From: CALKAL01 sp051846895
GTDB taxonomy: Bacteria > Bacillota > Bacilli > Bacillales > Alkalibacillaceae
Assembly: GCA_051846895.1 (NCBI GenBank)
Contig: JBPYCQ010000007.1
Span: forward strand, 1-64,000
Direction of reading: 5' to 3'
DNA: 64,000 nucleotides
Shown: one piece after another, positions 9,063 to 17,539 of the stretch
Numbering within the stretch: the first letter of the stretch is position 1
Layout of the letters: each line of letters starts with the position of its first letter
Position numbers and translations under genes: made by a program
Notes under the pieces: model-generated
Seen by the model: only the letters and a program-made list of their open reading frames with translations
Database searches by the model: none
Told to the model about the DNA's origin: nothing

Positions 9063-9743
9063 ATGAAATTAATTGATCCGACAAGACATTCTGACTGGTT
9101 AGAGCCCCATTCAATCGAATGGTATAAACAACTGGGTGAACGTTACGGAAAATACGAATATCCTTGGAATTCAGTTTTATCAAAACCTGATGGGGAGTCC
9201 ATTTTTAATGAAGAAGTGTATAGTATGATTCCGAACAAAAAAGTATTAGATGTTGGCTGTGGCCACGGTGAATTCACCATAAGTTGTTGCACAGTAGCAA
9301 AAGAGGTAATTGGTTTTGATGTAACTGATCGCTTTGTAGAAAGTGGAAACGTACATAAAAAGGTAAATGCATCATTTGTTGTCGGTAACTTGAAAAACGG
9401 ACTGCCGTTTGAACGAGATGAATTTGATTGTGCATTTGTTCGTAAAGGCCCGACTTCTGCATACCCATTATTAAGTCGAGTAGTAAAAAAAGGCGGAGAA
9501 ATACTCGGACTCCATCCAGGCGATGATTCAGGTAAAGAGTTACCAGCATTGTTTCCAAACCTCTTTAAACAAAATGATGGAAATATTTTAGATACAATTA
9601 AAAACAGACTGAAGAAAAGTGAGTTTTCGGGTGCTGATGTTGAAATAGTAAATAGTATTGAATATTTACAATCCCCTACGGATGTGTTAAAACTACGTTG
9701 TTTTGGACAGAAACAAACTGTATTTAAATTATTAAGTGATTAA
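9063..9743 (+). CDS. Class I SAM-dependent methyltransferase
   Basis: Cytosolic methyltransferase of unknown substrate. Motif I, KVLDVGCGHGEFT, lies near residues 60-72, with the acidic end of strand 2 in VIGFDVTDRF and motif IV at DEFDCAFVRKGP. The C-terminal part is short, making this a 226-residue stand-alone methylase similar to uncharacterised Bacillus proteins. The N-terminal SDWLEPHSIEWYKQLGERYG segment is the substrate-side cap. GGGAGGG precedes the ATG. It is the last of the run of small enzyme genes before the degraded stretch begins. Confidence 0.85.
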   Translation: MKLIDPTRHSDWLEPHSIEWYKQLGERYGKYEYPWNSVLSKPDGESIFNEEVYSMIPNKKVLDVGCGHGEFTISCCTVAKEVIGFDVTDRFVESGNVHKKVNASFVVGNLKNGLPFERDEFDCAFVRKGPTSAYPLLSRVVKKGGEILGLHPGDDSGKELPALFPNLFKQNDGNILDTIKNRLKKSEFSGADVEIVNSIEYLQSPTDVLKLRCFGQKQTVFKLLSD

Positions 9744-9918
9744 AATATGCCACAAATAAGTAGAATATTTGAGCAAAATATGATGCCTCAAGGATTACCG
9801 ATAACCTATCAACGTTATATAGTTCGGGCGACCGTGTAGAGAACATGGTGCAGCATAAGGTCGTTAGGATAATATGAGAATAAATAGCTTTTTAGTATTG
9901 CAAATCTTATATTGCTAG

Positions 9919-10101
9919 ATGGGAGAGAATGAAGTTTTGAAGATATATAATACTACAAGTTTTTTTATAAAGAATTTTACTCCGACTGTAGATTTTTTAA
10001 AGGATTATCATGCTAAGTTTTCACCTCATTTCTCTGAATACTTTCTATACCATTGTAAAGATAAAGATAAAAAGCTTAAAATGGCTCTTGAAAAATTGTG
10101 A
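9919..10101 (+). CDS. Small unknown open frame, possibly a gene fragment
   Basis: Sixty codons encoding a basic, aromatic-rich peptide with no membrane segment or recognised motif. GGGAGAG-like sequence is present only within its own first codons, and another start, TTG at 9937, is equally weak. The stop codon abuts the perfect inverted repeat at 10102. It may be the front of a truncated gene. I do not recognise it. Confidence 0.25.
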   Translation: MGENEVLKIYNTTSFFIKNFTPTVDFLKDYHAKFSPHFSEYFLYHCKDKDKKLKMALEKL

Positions 10102-10144
10102 CTTAAAGCATAAATTTGCCGGATCGGCAAATTTATGCTTTAAG
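10102..10144. repeat. Perfect 20-bp inverted repeat with a 3-base loop
   Basis: The arm CTTAAAGCATAAATTTGCCG is followed by GAT and then its exact complement. It begins directly after the stop codon of the small frame at 9919. There is no T-run after it on the plus strand. A 20-bp perfect stem is longer than most terminators here, so it may be a terminator, a remnant of a small mobile element or a recombination scar. Confidence 0.75.
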
Positions 10145-10453
10145 AAACATGATCCCAGTGTGTAAAATAAGCATATATTGTAGGTTGTTATTGATAACTC
10201 TATACTGAAAATCATATAAAATTTATTTGCTCTAATGAGAGAATTAATCTTTTATGAAAATTTAAAAATGTCCAAAGAAAGAAGTTTTATTATAAAGCAC
10301 TATCGGGTTTGGTATTTTAAAAAAGGATTTTATGGAATTATATGTTAAAATTTAGATGTAAGTTATTCAACTAATGGGCAGAATAGTTAAAGAAAAATCA
10401 GCATCCAAACGAGGACTTTTCTATAATGGAAAGCACTTTTTTTAGAAGAGTAT
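10145..10453. other. Intergenic stretch without recognisable genes
   Basis: AT-rich sequence between the inverted repeat and the XRE gene's control region. No open frame with a ribosome site was found. Nothing else can be supported. Confidence 0.4.
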
Positions 10454-10513
10454 GTAAGGTTTACTTGACACACAAAATATACCCTGGTAAGTTTTGTGTA
10501 AGGTTAACCTTAC
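10454..10513 (+). promoter_or_regulatory. Likely promoter and operators of the XRE regulator
   Basis: GTAAGGTTTAC (10454-10464) and the perfect 16-bp palindrome GTAAGGTTAACCTTAC (10498-10513) share the half-site GTAAGGTT. A TTGACA hexamer (10465-10470) lies between them. A further pair, ACACAAAA and TTTTGTGT, brackets the middle. The layout suggests autoregulation by the HTH protein that begins 20 bases downstream (inference). The -10 is not clear. Confidence 0.6.
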
Positions 10514-10532
10514 ATGAAAAGAGGTACAATAA

Positions 10533-10739
10533 TTGAAAAACAAAGTTAAGAAACTTAGAGAGCAGTTTGGATTATCACAAGCACAATTGGGTGAGAAGGT
10601 GAATGTTTCACGGCAAGCAATTAATGCAATAGAAAACAATAAGTTTGACCCATCGACTTGGTTGGCATATGATTTAGCAAAACTTTTCAATATGTCAATT
10701 GAGGAACTATTCGATTTTGAGGAGAGTGAGAGAAAATGA
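10533..10739 (+). CDS. XRE-family helix-turn-helix regulator (Cro/C1 type)
   Basis: A 68-residue single-domain DNA-binding protein. The HTH is clear: KLREQFGLSQAQLGEKV, then VSRQAINAIENNKFDPS with the recognition helix. The C-terminal NMSIEELFDFEE is typical of small YgzD/YvaO-like repressors. The TTG start follows GAGGT by about six bases. Its stop overlaps the ATG of a short frame at 10736, so the pair was probably co-transcribed; such regulators usually sit beside a small membrane or metabolic protein. The palindrome at 10498 is the probable operator. Confidence 0.85.
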   Translation: MKNKVKKLREQFGLSQAQLGEKVNVSRQAINAIENNKFDPSTWLAYDLAKLFNMSIEELFDFEESERK

Positions 10740-10868
10740 GTTTGTTAAAACAACCTATCGTATGTGGATTGCGGTCATGTACCACCACAAATTACTTTCG
10801 TAAATGGTGCATACGCTGAAATTGAATCGGAAAATGGAGCAGGCAAGGTATTACAAATTTTTAAATAG
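10736..10868 (+). pseudogene. Frameshifted small gene coupled to the XRE regulator
   Basis: The first frame begins ATGAGTTTG, overlapping the regulator's stop codon, and reads MSLLKQPIVCG before running out of sense. The next frame reads YVDCGHVPPQITFVNGAYAE and on to IFK, then a TAG at 10868, and looks like real protein. A one-base change near 10765 would join them into about 43 residues. The family is not recognised. A sequencing error cannot be excluded. Confidence 0.4.
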
Positions 10869-10941
10869 AAATGTACCATGGAATGAAACAACCGTTGGTT
10901 GTTAAGCTAACGGGTGGGTTAGTTGAACAAAAACCATAACA

Positions 10942-10975
10942 ATTAGGCTGTCATTTCATGGCAGCCTAATTTAGT
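10942..10975 (+). terminator. Probable intrinsic terminator after the XRE unit
   Basis: ATTAGGCTG (10942-10950) pairs perfectly with CAGCCTAAT (10962-10970), with an 11-base loop and a short T-rich tail. It ends the small regulator operon. Confidence 0.6.
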
Positions 10976-11314
10976 ATTAACAAATCAACATTTAACACTA
11001 ACCCAGCGTTTTTCTAAAATACCAATTTAAAGTTCAACAGAGACAAGCAATTTTGAAAATGATGATTTTTACATTAGTATTCTTGAGTTATTTGAGGCAG
11101 TGGGCATTTTTTTGATTTTTAAGGGCGCTTTTGAGTTATTCTAATACATGCGCTTTAAGTGAAAGCTAGCTAATTCATTCTCCGAGTTTCCACCACATAC
11201 AGAACAACGAATGAATATATTTCGATTATGTTGTTCTACTAAAAAGCAGATTAGTTTAAGTAGGCCACGGTTCTGTAGTAAAATTTTGCAAGAACATCAT
11301 AGGGGAGATATTAA
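10976..11314. other. Intergenic region, possibly with a degraded minus-strand fragment
   Basis: On the minus strand, around 11140-11260, a stop-free run encodes a peptide with a zinc-ribbon-like CSVCGGNSENE. It has no start codon and I do not recognise it, so it may be debris of a former gene. Otherwise nothing is seen apart from the AGGGGAG ribosome site before 11315. Confidence 0.35.
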
Positions 11315-12180
11315 ATGACTAAAGGAATATATGAATTTATAAGTGAATCACAGTTAAAAAAGTATGCAGAACTTGCTGTGCTAACCGGAGTAAATTTGCA
11401 AAAAATCAATTATTGATTATTCATAGCGATATACAAAATGCTACGTTTGCACGTCTAATCCAAACGGTAGCCTACGAGGCAGGAGCTTCAAATGTATTTA
11501 TTGATTGGACAGATGAACAGTCTACCAAAGAATTTTACTTAAAAGCATCAGATAGTGCCATCGATAACTTTCCTAATTGGCAGGCTGCCCGTTTTAAGGA
11601 GTGGTACGATGCAGGGGCTGCTTACATCCATATTATTTCTGAAAACTTAGATGTATTTAAGAGGGTTTCTACAGAAAGGATAAACCGTTTCCAAAAAGCT
11701 TCTCGTAATAAATTGAGGGATTATTATGAGAAAATTAGATCCCTCGAGGTACGCTGGTGTCTTCTAACTGTCCCATACGTTGGATGGGCAACTAAAGTAT
11801 TTCCTAACCTAAGTAAAGAAGAAGCTTTACAATCATTATGGAAATTAATTTTAAAAGGATCTCGGGCAGATGGGAAAAATCCTTTAAAAGATTGGGAAAG
11901 TCACAATAGAGCCTTCGTGTCTCGAAAAAAAATCCTAAACGAGAGCCAATTTAAAGCCCTGCATTTTACAAATAGCCATGGAACTGATTTATTGGTTGGT
12001 CTACCTAAAAATCATCTCTATGTCGGTGGGGGTGTCAGAGATAAAAATGGAATACCTTTTTTTCCAAACATCCCTACGGAAGAAATATTTACTGCTCCCC
12101 ATAAAAATAAGGTGAACGGCAAATTGGTAGGTACTAAGCCTCTTATCTATGGGGGAAGTGGCATCGAGGAATACTCATGA
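11315..12180 (+). pseudogene. M29 family aminopeptidase, frameshifted and 3'-truncated
   Basis: M29 (AmpS/PepS) enzymes are metal-dependent cytosolic aminopeptidases of about 410 residues. The true ATG at 11315 follows GGGGAG and encodes the normal N terminus (ESQLKKYAELAVLTGVNLQK). The frame is lost at the A-run 11400-11405; one more A would read K-N-Q-L-L-I-I-H and continue into the long downstream frame (SDIQNATFARL, TEEIFTAPHKNKVNGK). The protein ends after about 288 codons at GGSGIEEYS, so the C-terminal third, with its His and Asp metal ligands, is absent. The end falls at the same place as the end of a GNAT remnant on the other strand. Confidence 0.88.
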
Positions 12181-12543
12181 GCGTTATTTCGTTCGCTACG
12201 ATTTCCACTGTTTAATACCAGTTTATTTAGCCCTTGTTCCTTTGCCCATGCTTCTGCTTTTTATATAAGCTTATCGCCAATACCATTTTTTCTATATTTA
12301 GAATCAACTACTAAAGCAACAATTCTGATGTAATTCTCATTTTTTTCATAATGGAAACCTAACATCATACCAATCATTCCAACAACCTTACCATCCTTTT
12401 CAACTACTTGAGTATTATATCATGGAGTGGAACTAATTTTTTCGAAGCCGTTGTTTCATTTCGCTTTTAGTTGTTGGATAACCTAATTCCCCCATCAAGT
12501 TTGCTAATTCACCTATATCCTTCTCTGTTGCTATTCTATTCAA
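12181..12543 (-). pseudogene. GNAT acetyltransferase, decayed and 3'-truncated
   Basis: Hand translation of the minus strand gives a clear GNAT protein: a TTG start at 12543 after GGAGGGG, N terminus NRIATEKDIGELANLMGELG, then after a frameshift near 12440 VVEKDGKVVGMIGMM, RIVALVVDSKYRKNGIGDKL with the acetyl-CoA loop, and KLVLNSGNRSERNNAHE. Besides the frameshift there are two in-frame stops, TGA replacing a probable Trp and TAA before KAEAWAKEQG. The normal ending (F-Y-x-x-x-G-F) is missing because the sequence runs into the truncated aminopeptidase. It is not functional. Confidence 0.85.
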
Positions 12544-13014
12544 GATTTCCCCTCCTAATTGTCTTTAAAGTGCTCTATTCATTTTATCATTTATTGTTAA
12601 ACCATTCTACCCCGTTAATGTAACAAGCACAAGTTCCATAAAGTGTATAACTATTAGTATATATATTTCGTTAGCATCGATAATGGATAGACAAACAGTG
12701 GTTGCACTATCGTTGATACCCTCACCAGAATGAGTTGGAAAAACTGTAGAAATAACAATGGATAACGGAAAATTTTTCTCCTGTAGAATTTTAACAGAAG
12801 TGCTTTAATCAAAATTTATTTAGACGGATTACTCTAATTTAAGGGTAGTCTTTCTTTTTAAAAAAGGAGAGAGTGAAAAAATGGCGACTAAACTATTTTA
12901 ACGGTTGCCTTTTAATTCATTTCGTAGAGAAACTTGCGATTAAGGAAAGCAAAGCACCTGGATTGTTATCCAAGTGCTTGTTTTAATTTTACCTTGATGA
13001 TTCACAAAATTTTA
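12544..13014. other. Intergenic region between decayed genes and a secreted-protein gene
   Basis: No open frame is supported. A good ribosome site (AAAAAAGGAGAGAG) near 12870 leads only to a six-codon frame, probably the remnant front of a lost gene. A terminator lies at 12952-12990. Confidence 0.4.
12952..12990 (+). terminator. Intrinsic terminator
   Basis: AAGCACCTGG (12952-12961) pairs with CCAAGTGCTT (12970-12979) with one mismatch, followed by GTTTTAATTTT. It reads on the plus strand, although no intact plus-strand gene precedes it, supporting the view that a gene was lost here. Confidence 0.65.
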
Positions 13015-13578
13015 TTAATTATTATAGTTAAAAACATTTGTGTAATCAGTAAATGAAGCAAATATCTTTTTTAATTCCTGTACTCTTTCCTGATGGGATT
13101 TCTCCTTATTTACATAGTCTACTCTATAATATATATCCTGTTTATCAATAAAGTATAAAGTAGAATAATTCAATGCTTCTTCAAAGTACCCTTTTGTTTG
13201 ACTTTGAATATTAATATTTTTGTTTATTTCATAATCCTTATGCGGAAAATTACTAACAATAATCTCTATACGTTCGCTTGAGTTATTTCGATTATCTAAC
13301 CTTAAATCAGTTTCAATTTTATCCTCATCCTTATAATAATTAATCCCACTTGTTATGAATGAATCATGAATCTCTTTAAAAGGATAGTAAGTTGGTACTT
13401 TTACTGTAAATGGTAATGCGTCAAACGTTAATTTTAATGTGGGCACAATATATTTTACTTCTCCATATTTCACCAAATAATCCATGTTCATTTCATTTTT
13501 ATCATTAGCAAAAGAGTGCCAATTTGGAGTTGTAGTCACAATAAGTAAGATCAATAGTAAAATGCTTATTTTTTTCAT
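13015..13578 (-). CDS. Secreted protein of unknown function
   Basis: 187 residues with a clear N-terminal signal peptide (MKKISILLLILLIVTTT, cleavage likely around residue 24 after SFA). The mature part is polar with a pattern of beta strands (VKYIVPTLKLTFDALPFTV, then ETDLRLDNRN, then RIEIIVSNFPHKDYE) and a C-terminal helix, QERVQELKKIFASF. This arrangement resembles the DUF4367-type domains of Bacillus exported proteins, but I cannot confirm the family. It is divergent from the secreted-protein gene at 13705, with a 126-base shared promoter region. Confidence 0.65.
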   Translation of the reverse strand: MKKISILLLILLIVTTTPNWHSFANDKNEMNMDYLVKYGEVKYIVPTLKLTFDALPFTVKVPTYYPFKEIHDSFITSGINYYKDEDKIETDLRLDNRNNSSERIEIIVSNFPHKDYEINKNINIQSQTKGYFEEALNYSTLYFIDKQDIYYRVDYVNKEKSHQERVQELKKIFASFTDYTNVFNYNN

Positions 13579-13704
13579 TTTTCATCATCCTTTTCAAATG
13601 TTTTCACTTATTTTGTCCAGTTACTTAAAAAAAACAAAATAAAAAAAGGATTTTACATTTTTTTGTTTAATAGTAAATATAAATAAAAAAATGGAGGTTT
13701 TTTC

Positions 13705-14127
13705 ATGAAACAATCAAAGAAAAGATTACTTGTGTTTTGTCTAGTTATTATGCTTGTTGGTTTTGGGTTTGTTAACGCAGAAAAAATCACTGCAGCAACA
13801 AAGAGTATTGGAAGCCATAATAGTGTTTTTGTTTATGGACAGCTTGAATTCCGAACTTACAGTGGATTGCATGCTCAAGCCAAAACATACACCATAGAAG
13901 AAAAGATAATAGAACGCCTCTATGTAAGCGTGGGAATATATGAAGACGGCAATCAAATAAGTTATAATAGGTCATCAATTGATTATGATTGGTATGACTC
14001 TGGGTGGGCTTATACCCCCTCTGTAACAGAATATGGCGGAAGAGAATATTCTGCTCTCAGTTATCATTCAGCAACAATAAATGGCCAAAGAGTTACTGGT
14101 TCTATGAAAATAATCAAAAACAGCTAA
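13705..14127 (+). CDS. Small secreted protein of unknown function
   Basis: 140 residues with a signal peptide (KRLLVFCLVIMLVGFGFVNA; cleavage likely after residue 25 or at the AAT following). The mature protein of about 110 residues is rich in Tyr, Ser and Gly, with beta-strand alternation (KTYTIEEKIIERLYVSVGIY) and no Cys. GGAGG lies ten bases before the ATG. Similar small exported proteins of Bacillus and Staphylococcus include toxin-like or cell-surface factors, but no family can be named. It is followed by its own terminator. Confidence 0.7.
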   Translation: MKQSKKRLLVFCLVIMLVGFGFVNAEKITAATKSIGSHNSVFVYGQLEFRTYSGLHAQAKTYTIEEKIIERLYVSVGIYEDGNQISYNRSSIDYDWYDSGWAYTPSVTEYGGREYSALSYHSATINGQRVTGSMKIIKNS

Positions 14128-14139
14128 ATAGAAATATGT

Positions 14140-14166
14140 GGCCTACAACATAAGTAGGCTTTTTAA
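14140..14166 (+). terminator. Intrinsic terminator after the small secreted protein
   Basis: GGCCTAC (14140-14146) pairs with GTAGGCT (14154-14160), with one G-T pair, followed by TTTTTAAA. The GGGGGA ribosome site of the next gene begins a few bases later. Confidence 0.65.
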
Positions 14167-14180
14167 ATAAGGGGGATTTT

Positions 14181-15092
14181 ATGAAGGGTTTTATGAGAAA
14201 AAACATCTTTTTATTTGTTACTCTTATTTTTATCTCTGCCTGTGAAGTAGCAGGTTTTGAAGTAGACAACTTAGAGGAGCCTACTTTTCAATATACTGAA
14301 CTAAGTCTTTTTGATGAAACTGCCATTTCTGAAATGCAAATAACCTACAAAGTTGATGATAAATTATTCACTCCTGAAATTATTGTACGAAATGAATATT
14401 TAACAAATAATAATTATTCATTAATCTTTATATTAAATTATAATCAGATTAATGTTCGCTATAACGGTAAAGAAGTTGAAAGGATTAATATGAGTTTAGA
14501 ACCTAGCGAACAAAAAAGTTTCAATATCGAAGTGCCTATAGTAGATAAAGGTAGACACGATTTCATAGCTGTATTAGTCCAAAACCCTGGCAGTAAAACT
14601 TTAAGCGACCACTATATTGAGTCTATGGTGCAACAGATGGCAAAAAGAGTTACACTTATTGCTCAAGAGGATTTAAAACCTGATTACATAACAAAAGAAG
14701 CTGAGATTTATGATAAGGAATTAGATACGGATTTTATTTATTTCACCAATAGTAAAAAGGATGGTTTTAATAAAAACTTAAATAAATTAAACCCTTCGCA
14801 AAAAGAAATATTCTTAAATATTCCTGTTTATTCAAATGCTTTAGATTATACAGTGCTTATTTTTAATAACTTAAAACTTGAAGAAAATTATTGGATATCA
14901 ACAAAACAAGGATTAAATGGTGTTTCTATTGTTCTAGACAATTATAAAGATATTAATAATACACTATTTGCTATAGCCGTTCCCAATCCTTATGAAGTTC
15001 TAGAAAGTTCCCCCAATACCTTAGAGGAAATTCCCTTCCATACATGGGAGTCGAATAGGTTGGCACTTGAGAGTTTTAATACTCAGCGCTAA
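14181..15092 (+). CDS. Lipoprotein of unknown function
   Basis: 303 residues beginning with a lipoprotein signal: basic N terminus, hydrophobic core IFLFVTLIFISAC, with Cys21 as the lipid-modified residue (lipobox ISAC). The exported part has no recognised domain; it is rich in Asn and Glu and looks mainly beta-strand (DKLFTPEIIVRNEYL, YSLIFILNYNQINVRYNGK). This may be an immunoglobulin-like fold of about 130 residues followed by a second module. The ATG at 14181 follows GGGGGA; an ATG four codons later is also possible. Function unknown; it is probably anchored to the outer face of the membrane. Confidence 0.7.
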   Translation: MKGFMRKNIFLFVTLIFISACEVAGFEVDNLEEPTFQYTELSLFDETAISEMQITYKVDDKLFTPEIIVRNEYLTNNNYSLIFILNYNQINVRYNGKEVERINMSLEPSEQKSFNIEVPIVDKGRHDFIAVLVQNPGSKTLSDHYIESMVQQMAKRVTLIAQEDLKPDYITKEAEIYDKELDTDFIYFTNSKKDGFNKNLNKLNPSQKEIFLNIPVYSNALDYTVLIFNNLKLEENYWISTKQGLNGVSIVLDNYKDINNTLFAIAVPNPYEVLESSPNTLEEIPFHTWESNRLALESFNTQR

Positions 15093-15197
15093 ATATCGGA
15101 AAATAGATTGAATAACATCAAAGAATTTTCCAGGTTCCAACAATAATGTCGGTTAACAAAAGTATAAAAGAAGGAAATACACGCACCTTAGAATGGA

Positions 15198-15605
15198 ATG
15201 GATTGGTCAAAGTTAGACTGGTTTAGCCCTTATACATTTTTATAACAAGAAGGGTGTGCGACCTATTTTTCTAAACAAGTGACCGAAGCTAATGAGGCTG
15301 TTTATTTTGTGTATGACGATGGTGGTGAGGAATGGTTACAATTTGCACGTCAAAACGTACCACAAATCATCTCGGCATTTATTAAAGACTTGAAACAACA
15401 AACAACAGTTGAAATTTATCATGAGTGGTTTTCAATTAATGGAGGTCAAACCTTTAGTCAGACTCGATTAGGTTATTATATTGGTTACGTTGTTCTTAAA
15501 CGTTTAATTAAAAAGTATGGAGAAGAAAAGGCTATAACGATTTGGAAAGAAAAGACTTTCACAGAGGAAATTGATAAAATACTTGTTGACTTAGCTAATA
15601 AATAG
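15198..15605 (+). pseudogene. C-terminal remnant of a predicted zinc metallopeptidase
   Basis: The frame reads MDWSKLDWFSPYTFL, a TAA at 15243, then QEGCATYFSKQVTEANEAVY and on to a helical C terminus ending at 15605. The EGxAxYxS element is the second zinc-ligand region found after HExxH in gluzincin peptidases and DUF2268-like proteins, and YYIGYVVLKRLIKKYGEEKA matches the C-terminal helix of that group. The HExxH half is missing and the stop replaces a probable Tyr codon. A 108-codon frame from the GTG at 15279 has no ribosome site. I therefore read it as a remnant; the family call is tentative. Confidence 0.5.
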
Positions 15606-15728
15606 CGACATTAATCGTAAATAGTATATTTCCTTAAGTTGAAATAACACCATTGTTAAATTCCTTATATCACAGGACATTTCGTTAGGTTCTAAGAAAT
15701 GTATGGAAATTTAAAAGGTGGGTTAAAG

Positions 15729-16802
15729 ATGAGAGTAGTTATTTGTCTGCTGGCTGTCGTTGTAATTACAGCATGTTCTAAACAGGATTATAAAGATCAC
15801 GCTCAAGAAAGATATAATAAGCAGGATGCCTTACATGAAATGAATCATAAAAAAACAACTAATTTAGAGAATAATCACTCGGAATCTATTTTAAGAAAAA
15901 CATTGCCGATGCAACATGATGGTCATGATGTTGAATTAACATTCGAGTACAAAATAGAGAAAGGTGAGCCTGTTATTTTGCCTAAGCCACCGTCTGAAAA
16001 GAAGCAATATCAAGTGACGCCAATCCCGAATTCGGATAAGAGTATCATTGAATTTGAAGGTTCTCTATATTCTTTAGACTTAAAAAATGGAAAAATTGAA
16101 ATTCTTCTAAATGATGAATATAAAGGGCAGACATTTTCAGAAATGAAAAAGGGATTGATTCAAGAATCCAATAATCCTAACGCTTTTGTTTGGTGGGGAA
16201 CGCGTCCAAGTGTAAGTCCTGATGGCTCTCACTTAATATTTAATACGAATCGTCGACAAGGAGAGGAACAGGTTTGGTTTAAGGATCTAACGACTGGCGA
16301 GGAAAGACCAATAACGTCATTGAGTACCATTAACGTGATTGGATGGGTTAGCAATCAAGAGTTTATTGGTGAATCTTTTTCAGAAATTTTTCATGTGAAC
16401 GTAAAAAATGATAGTATATTATCTTACGGACAAGCTACTAGTATCGGTGTCAGTCATTCTTATGTAGTCATTCAACAGGAGCTCGGTTCTATTCAAATCA
16501 TTGATTTAGATAAAGAAACGAATCACACGTTTGTCGATGATCAACTAAATAGAGTATCGCATATGACGTTATATGAACATAGCCCTTGGATTGCTTTGGT
16601 CAATATGCCTGATGAGAGGACGCCACTTTATGAATTACTCGTTATAAACCTTGAGGAGTTGAAAATAAAGCGATTTGATATAAATAAAAAACAAATTCCA
16701 ATTGTTTTAAAGTGGTTAGACTCTGATACGCTTCTACTAACGGTTAAAGATGAAAGAACAGAAAAGGAAGAAAAGATAAAGGTTGATATCAAAAGTAAAT
16801 AA
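15729..16802 (+). CDS. Lipoprotein with TolB-like beta-propeller repeats
   Basis: 358 residues from the ATG at 15729, which follows AAAGGTGGG by seven bases. The signal is a lipoprotein type: MRVVICLLAVVVITAC with Cys16 modified. A polar linker is followed by repeats typical of TolB/WD40-like propellers, clearest at SVSPDGSHLIFNTNRRQG near residue 170, where the SPDG turn is diagnostic, then VWFKDLTTGEERPI. The protein is expected on the outer face of the membrane. No partner gene is adjacent. Its function is unknown; such propellers usually bind proteins or peptidoglycan fragments. Confidence 0.7.
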   Translation: MRVVICLLAVVVITACSKQDYKDHAQERYNKQDALHEMNHKKTTNLENNHSESILRKTLPMQHDGHDVELTFEYKIEKGEPVILPKPPSEKKQYQVTPIPNSDKSIIEFEGSLYSLDLKNGKIEILLNDEYKGQTFSEMKKGLIQESNNPNAFVWWGTRPSVSPDGSHLIFNTNRRQGEEQVWFKDLTTGEERPITSLSTINVIGWVSNQEFIGESFSEIFHVNVKNDSILSYGQATSIGVSHSYVVIQQELGSIQIIDLDKETNHTFVDDQLNRVSHMTLYEHSPWIALVNMPDERTPLYELLVINLEELKIKRFDINKKQIPIVLKWLDSDTLLLTVKDERTEKEEKIKVDIKSK

Positions 16803-16937
16803 GGATTTTCAGATAAAGATGGGTCATTTTTTTGTTTTCGTTTTCTATCTCATTTATTCTTTTTTCGACTCGTTCGTCTAGTGTGTATGATTTCCCACGG
16901 TGATTTGCAATCTTCTATACATTTATTCAATAAAAAA

Positions 16938-16989
16938 AGTAGTTCAATTATGGATGAAAATTTTATATTTTCACCTACATTGAACTACT
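16938..16989 (-). terminator. Long hairpin terminator, probably bidirectional
   Basis: AGTAGTTCAAT (16938-16948) pairs perfectly with ATTGAACTACT (16979-16989), with an inner TGAAAAT/ATTTTCA stem. An A-run precedes it, giving a T-run on the minus strand. It ends the CarD-like gene and faces the lipoprotein gene. Confidence 0.7.
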
Positions 16990-17021
16990 TAAATTTAATT
17001 TTATATTGCTTTAAGTCCTGT

Positions 17022-17522
17022 TTACGCTCTTACTAATTTATTAATTTTGTCTTGTATAGCATCGTCAGTCATATTTAATGCAAGGGCTAATTCTTTGAAT
17101 AATATGTTTTGAATATTAGTTAGAAATTTATTGTCGTTTTCGGGAAATTTTTTACCTTCTTCTTCAATTTCATTCTTTTTACGAATAAGTGTATTGGCTA
17201 CTTTTGCGATTTCTTCCCTATTGCCTGTGTTCATAAATTTTTCGTATAATTTAGTGCGGTCATGAGCTTTTTCCACCCACATAATATCATCTGATTTGAA
17301 GATGTTAAGAAGTTCTTTTGCCTCTTTTTCCTCGATTAGTTCTAACATCATAATTTGATTATTGTGGTCTACTGGTGCGTTGATTGTTAAATTTTGATTA
17401 TTTTCGATAGGGCGTAATACATAGTACTCTTTTGCGATTCCATTAAAAGTTTTGCTCGTAATTTCCTCAACTCTACAAATACCGTGAGATGAATAAATAA
17501 CTAATTCTCCAATATTAAGCAT
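17022..17522 (-). CDS. CarD-like / CdnL family transcriptional regulator
   Basis: CarD-family proteins bind RNA polymerase beta through an N-terminal Tudor-like domain and modulate promoter opening. That domain is visible as MLNIGELVIYSSHGICRVEEI with a YYVLRPIENNQNLTINAPVD strand pair, followed by an all-helical C-terminal domain (ELVIEEKEAKELLNI to the end, about 110 residues) in the family's order. The ATG at 17522 has AAGGAG nine bases upstream; an upstream in-frame start would read through the operator region and is rejected. Its promoter is excellent (TTGACA, 17 bases, TATAAT at 17572-17600), and MarR-type palindromes overlap it. Confidence 0.85.
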   Translation of the reverse strand: MLNIGELVIYSSHGICRVEEITSKTFNGIAKEYYVLRPIENNQNLTINAPVDHNNQIMMLELIEEKEAKELLNIFKSDDIMWVEKAHDRTKLYEKFMNTGNREEIAKVANTLIRKKNEIEEEGKKFPENDNKFLTNIQNILFKELALALNMTDDAIQDKINKLVRA

Positions 17523-17539
17523 GTTTTTATGCTCCTTAT

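Noticed and set aside
9747..9839. Thirty-codon frame after the methyltransferase
   Set aside because: No ribosome site, no conservation evidence and no recognisable motif.
12865..12902. Gene start at 12882 with a good ribosome site
   Set aside because: The frame stops after six codons; probably the remnant of a lost gene.
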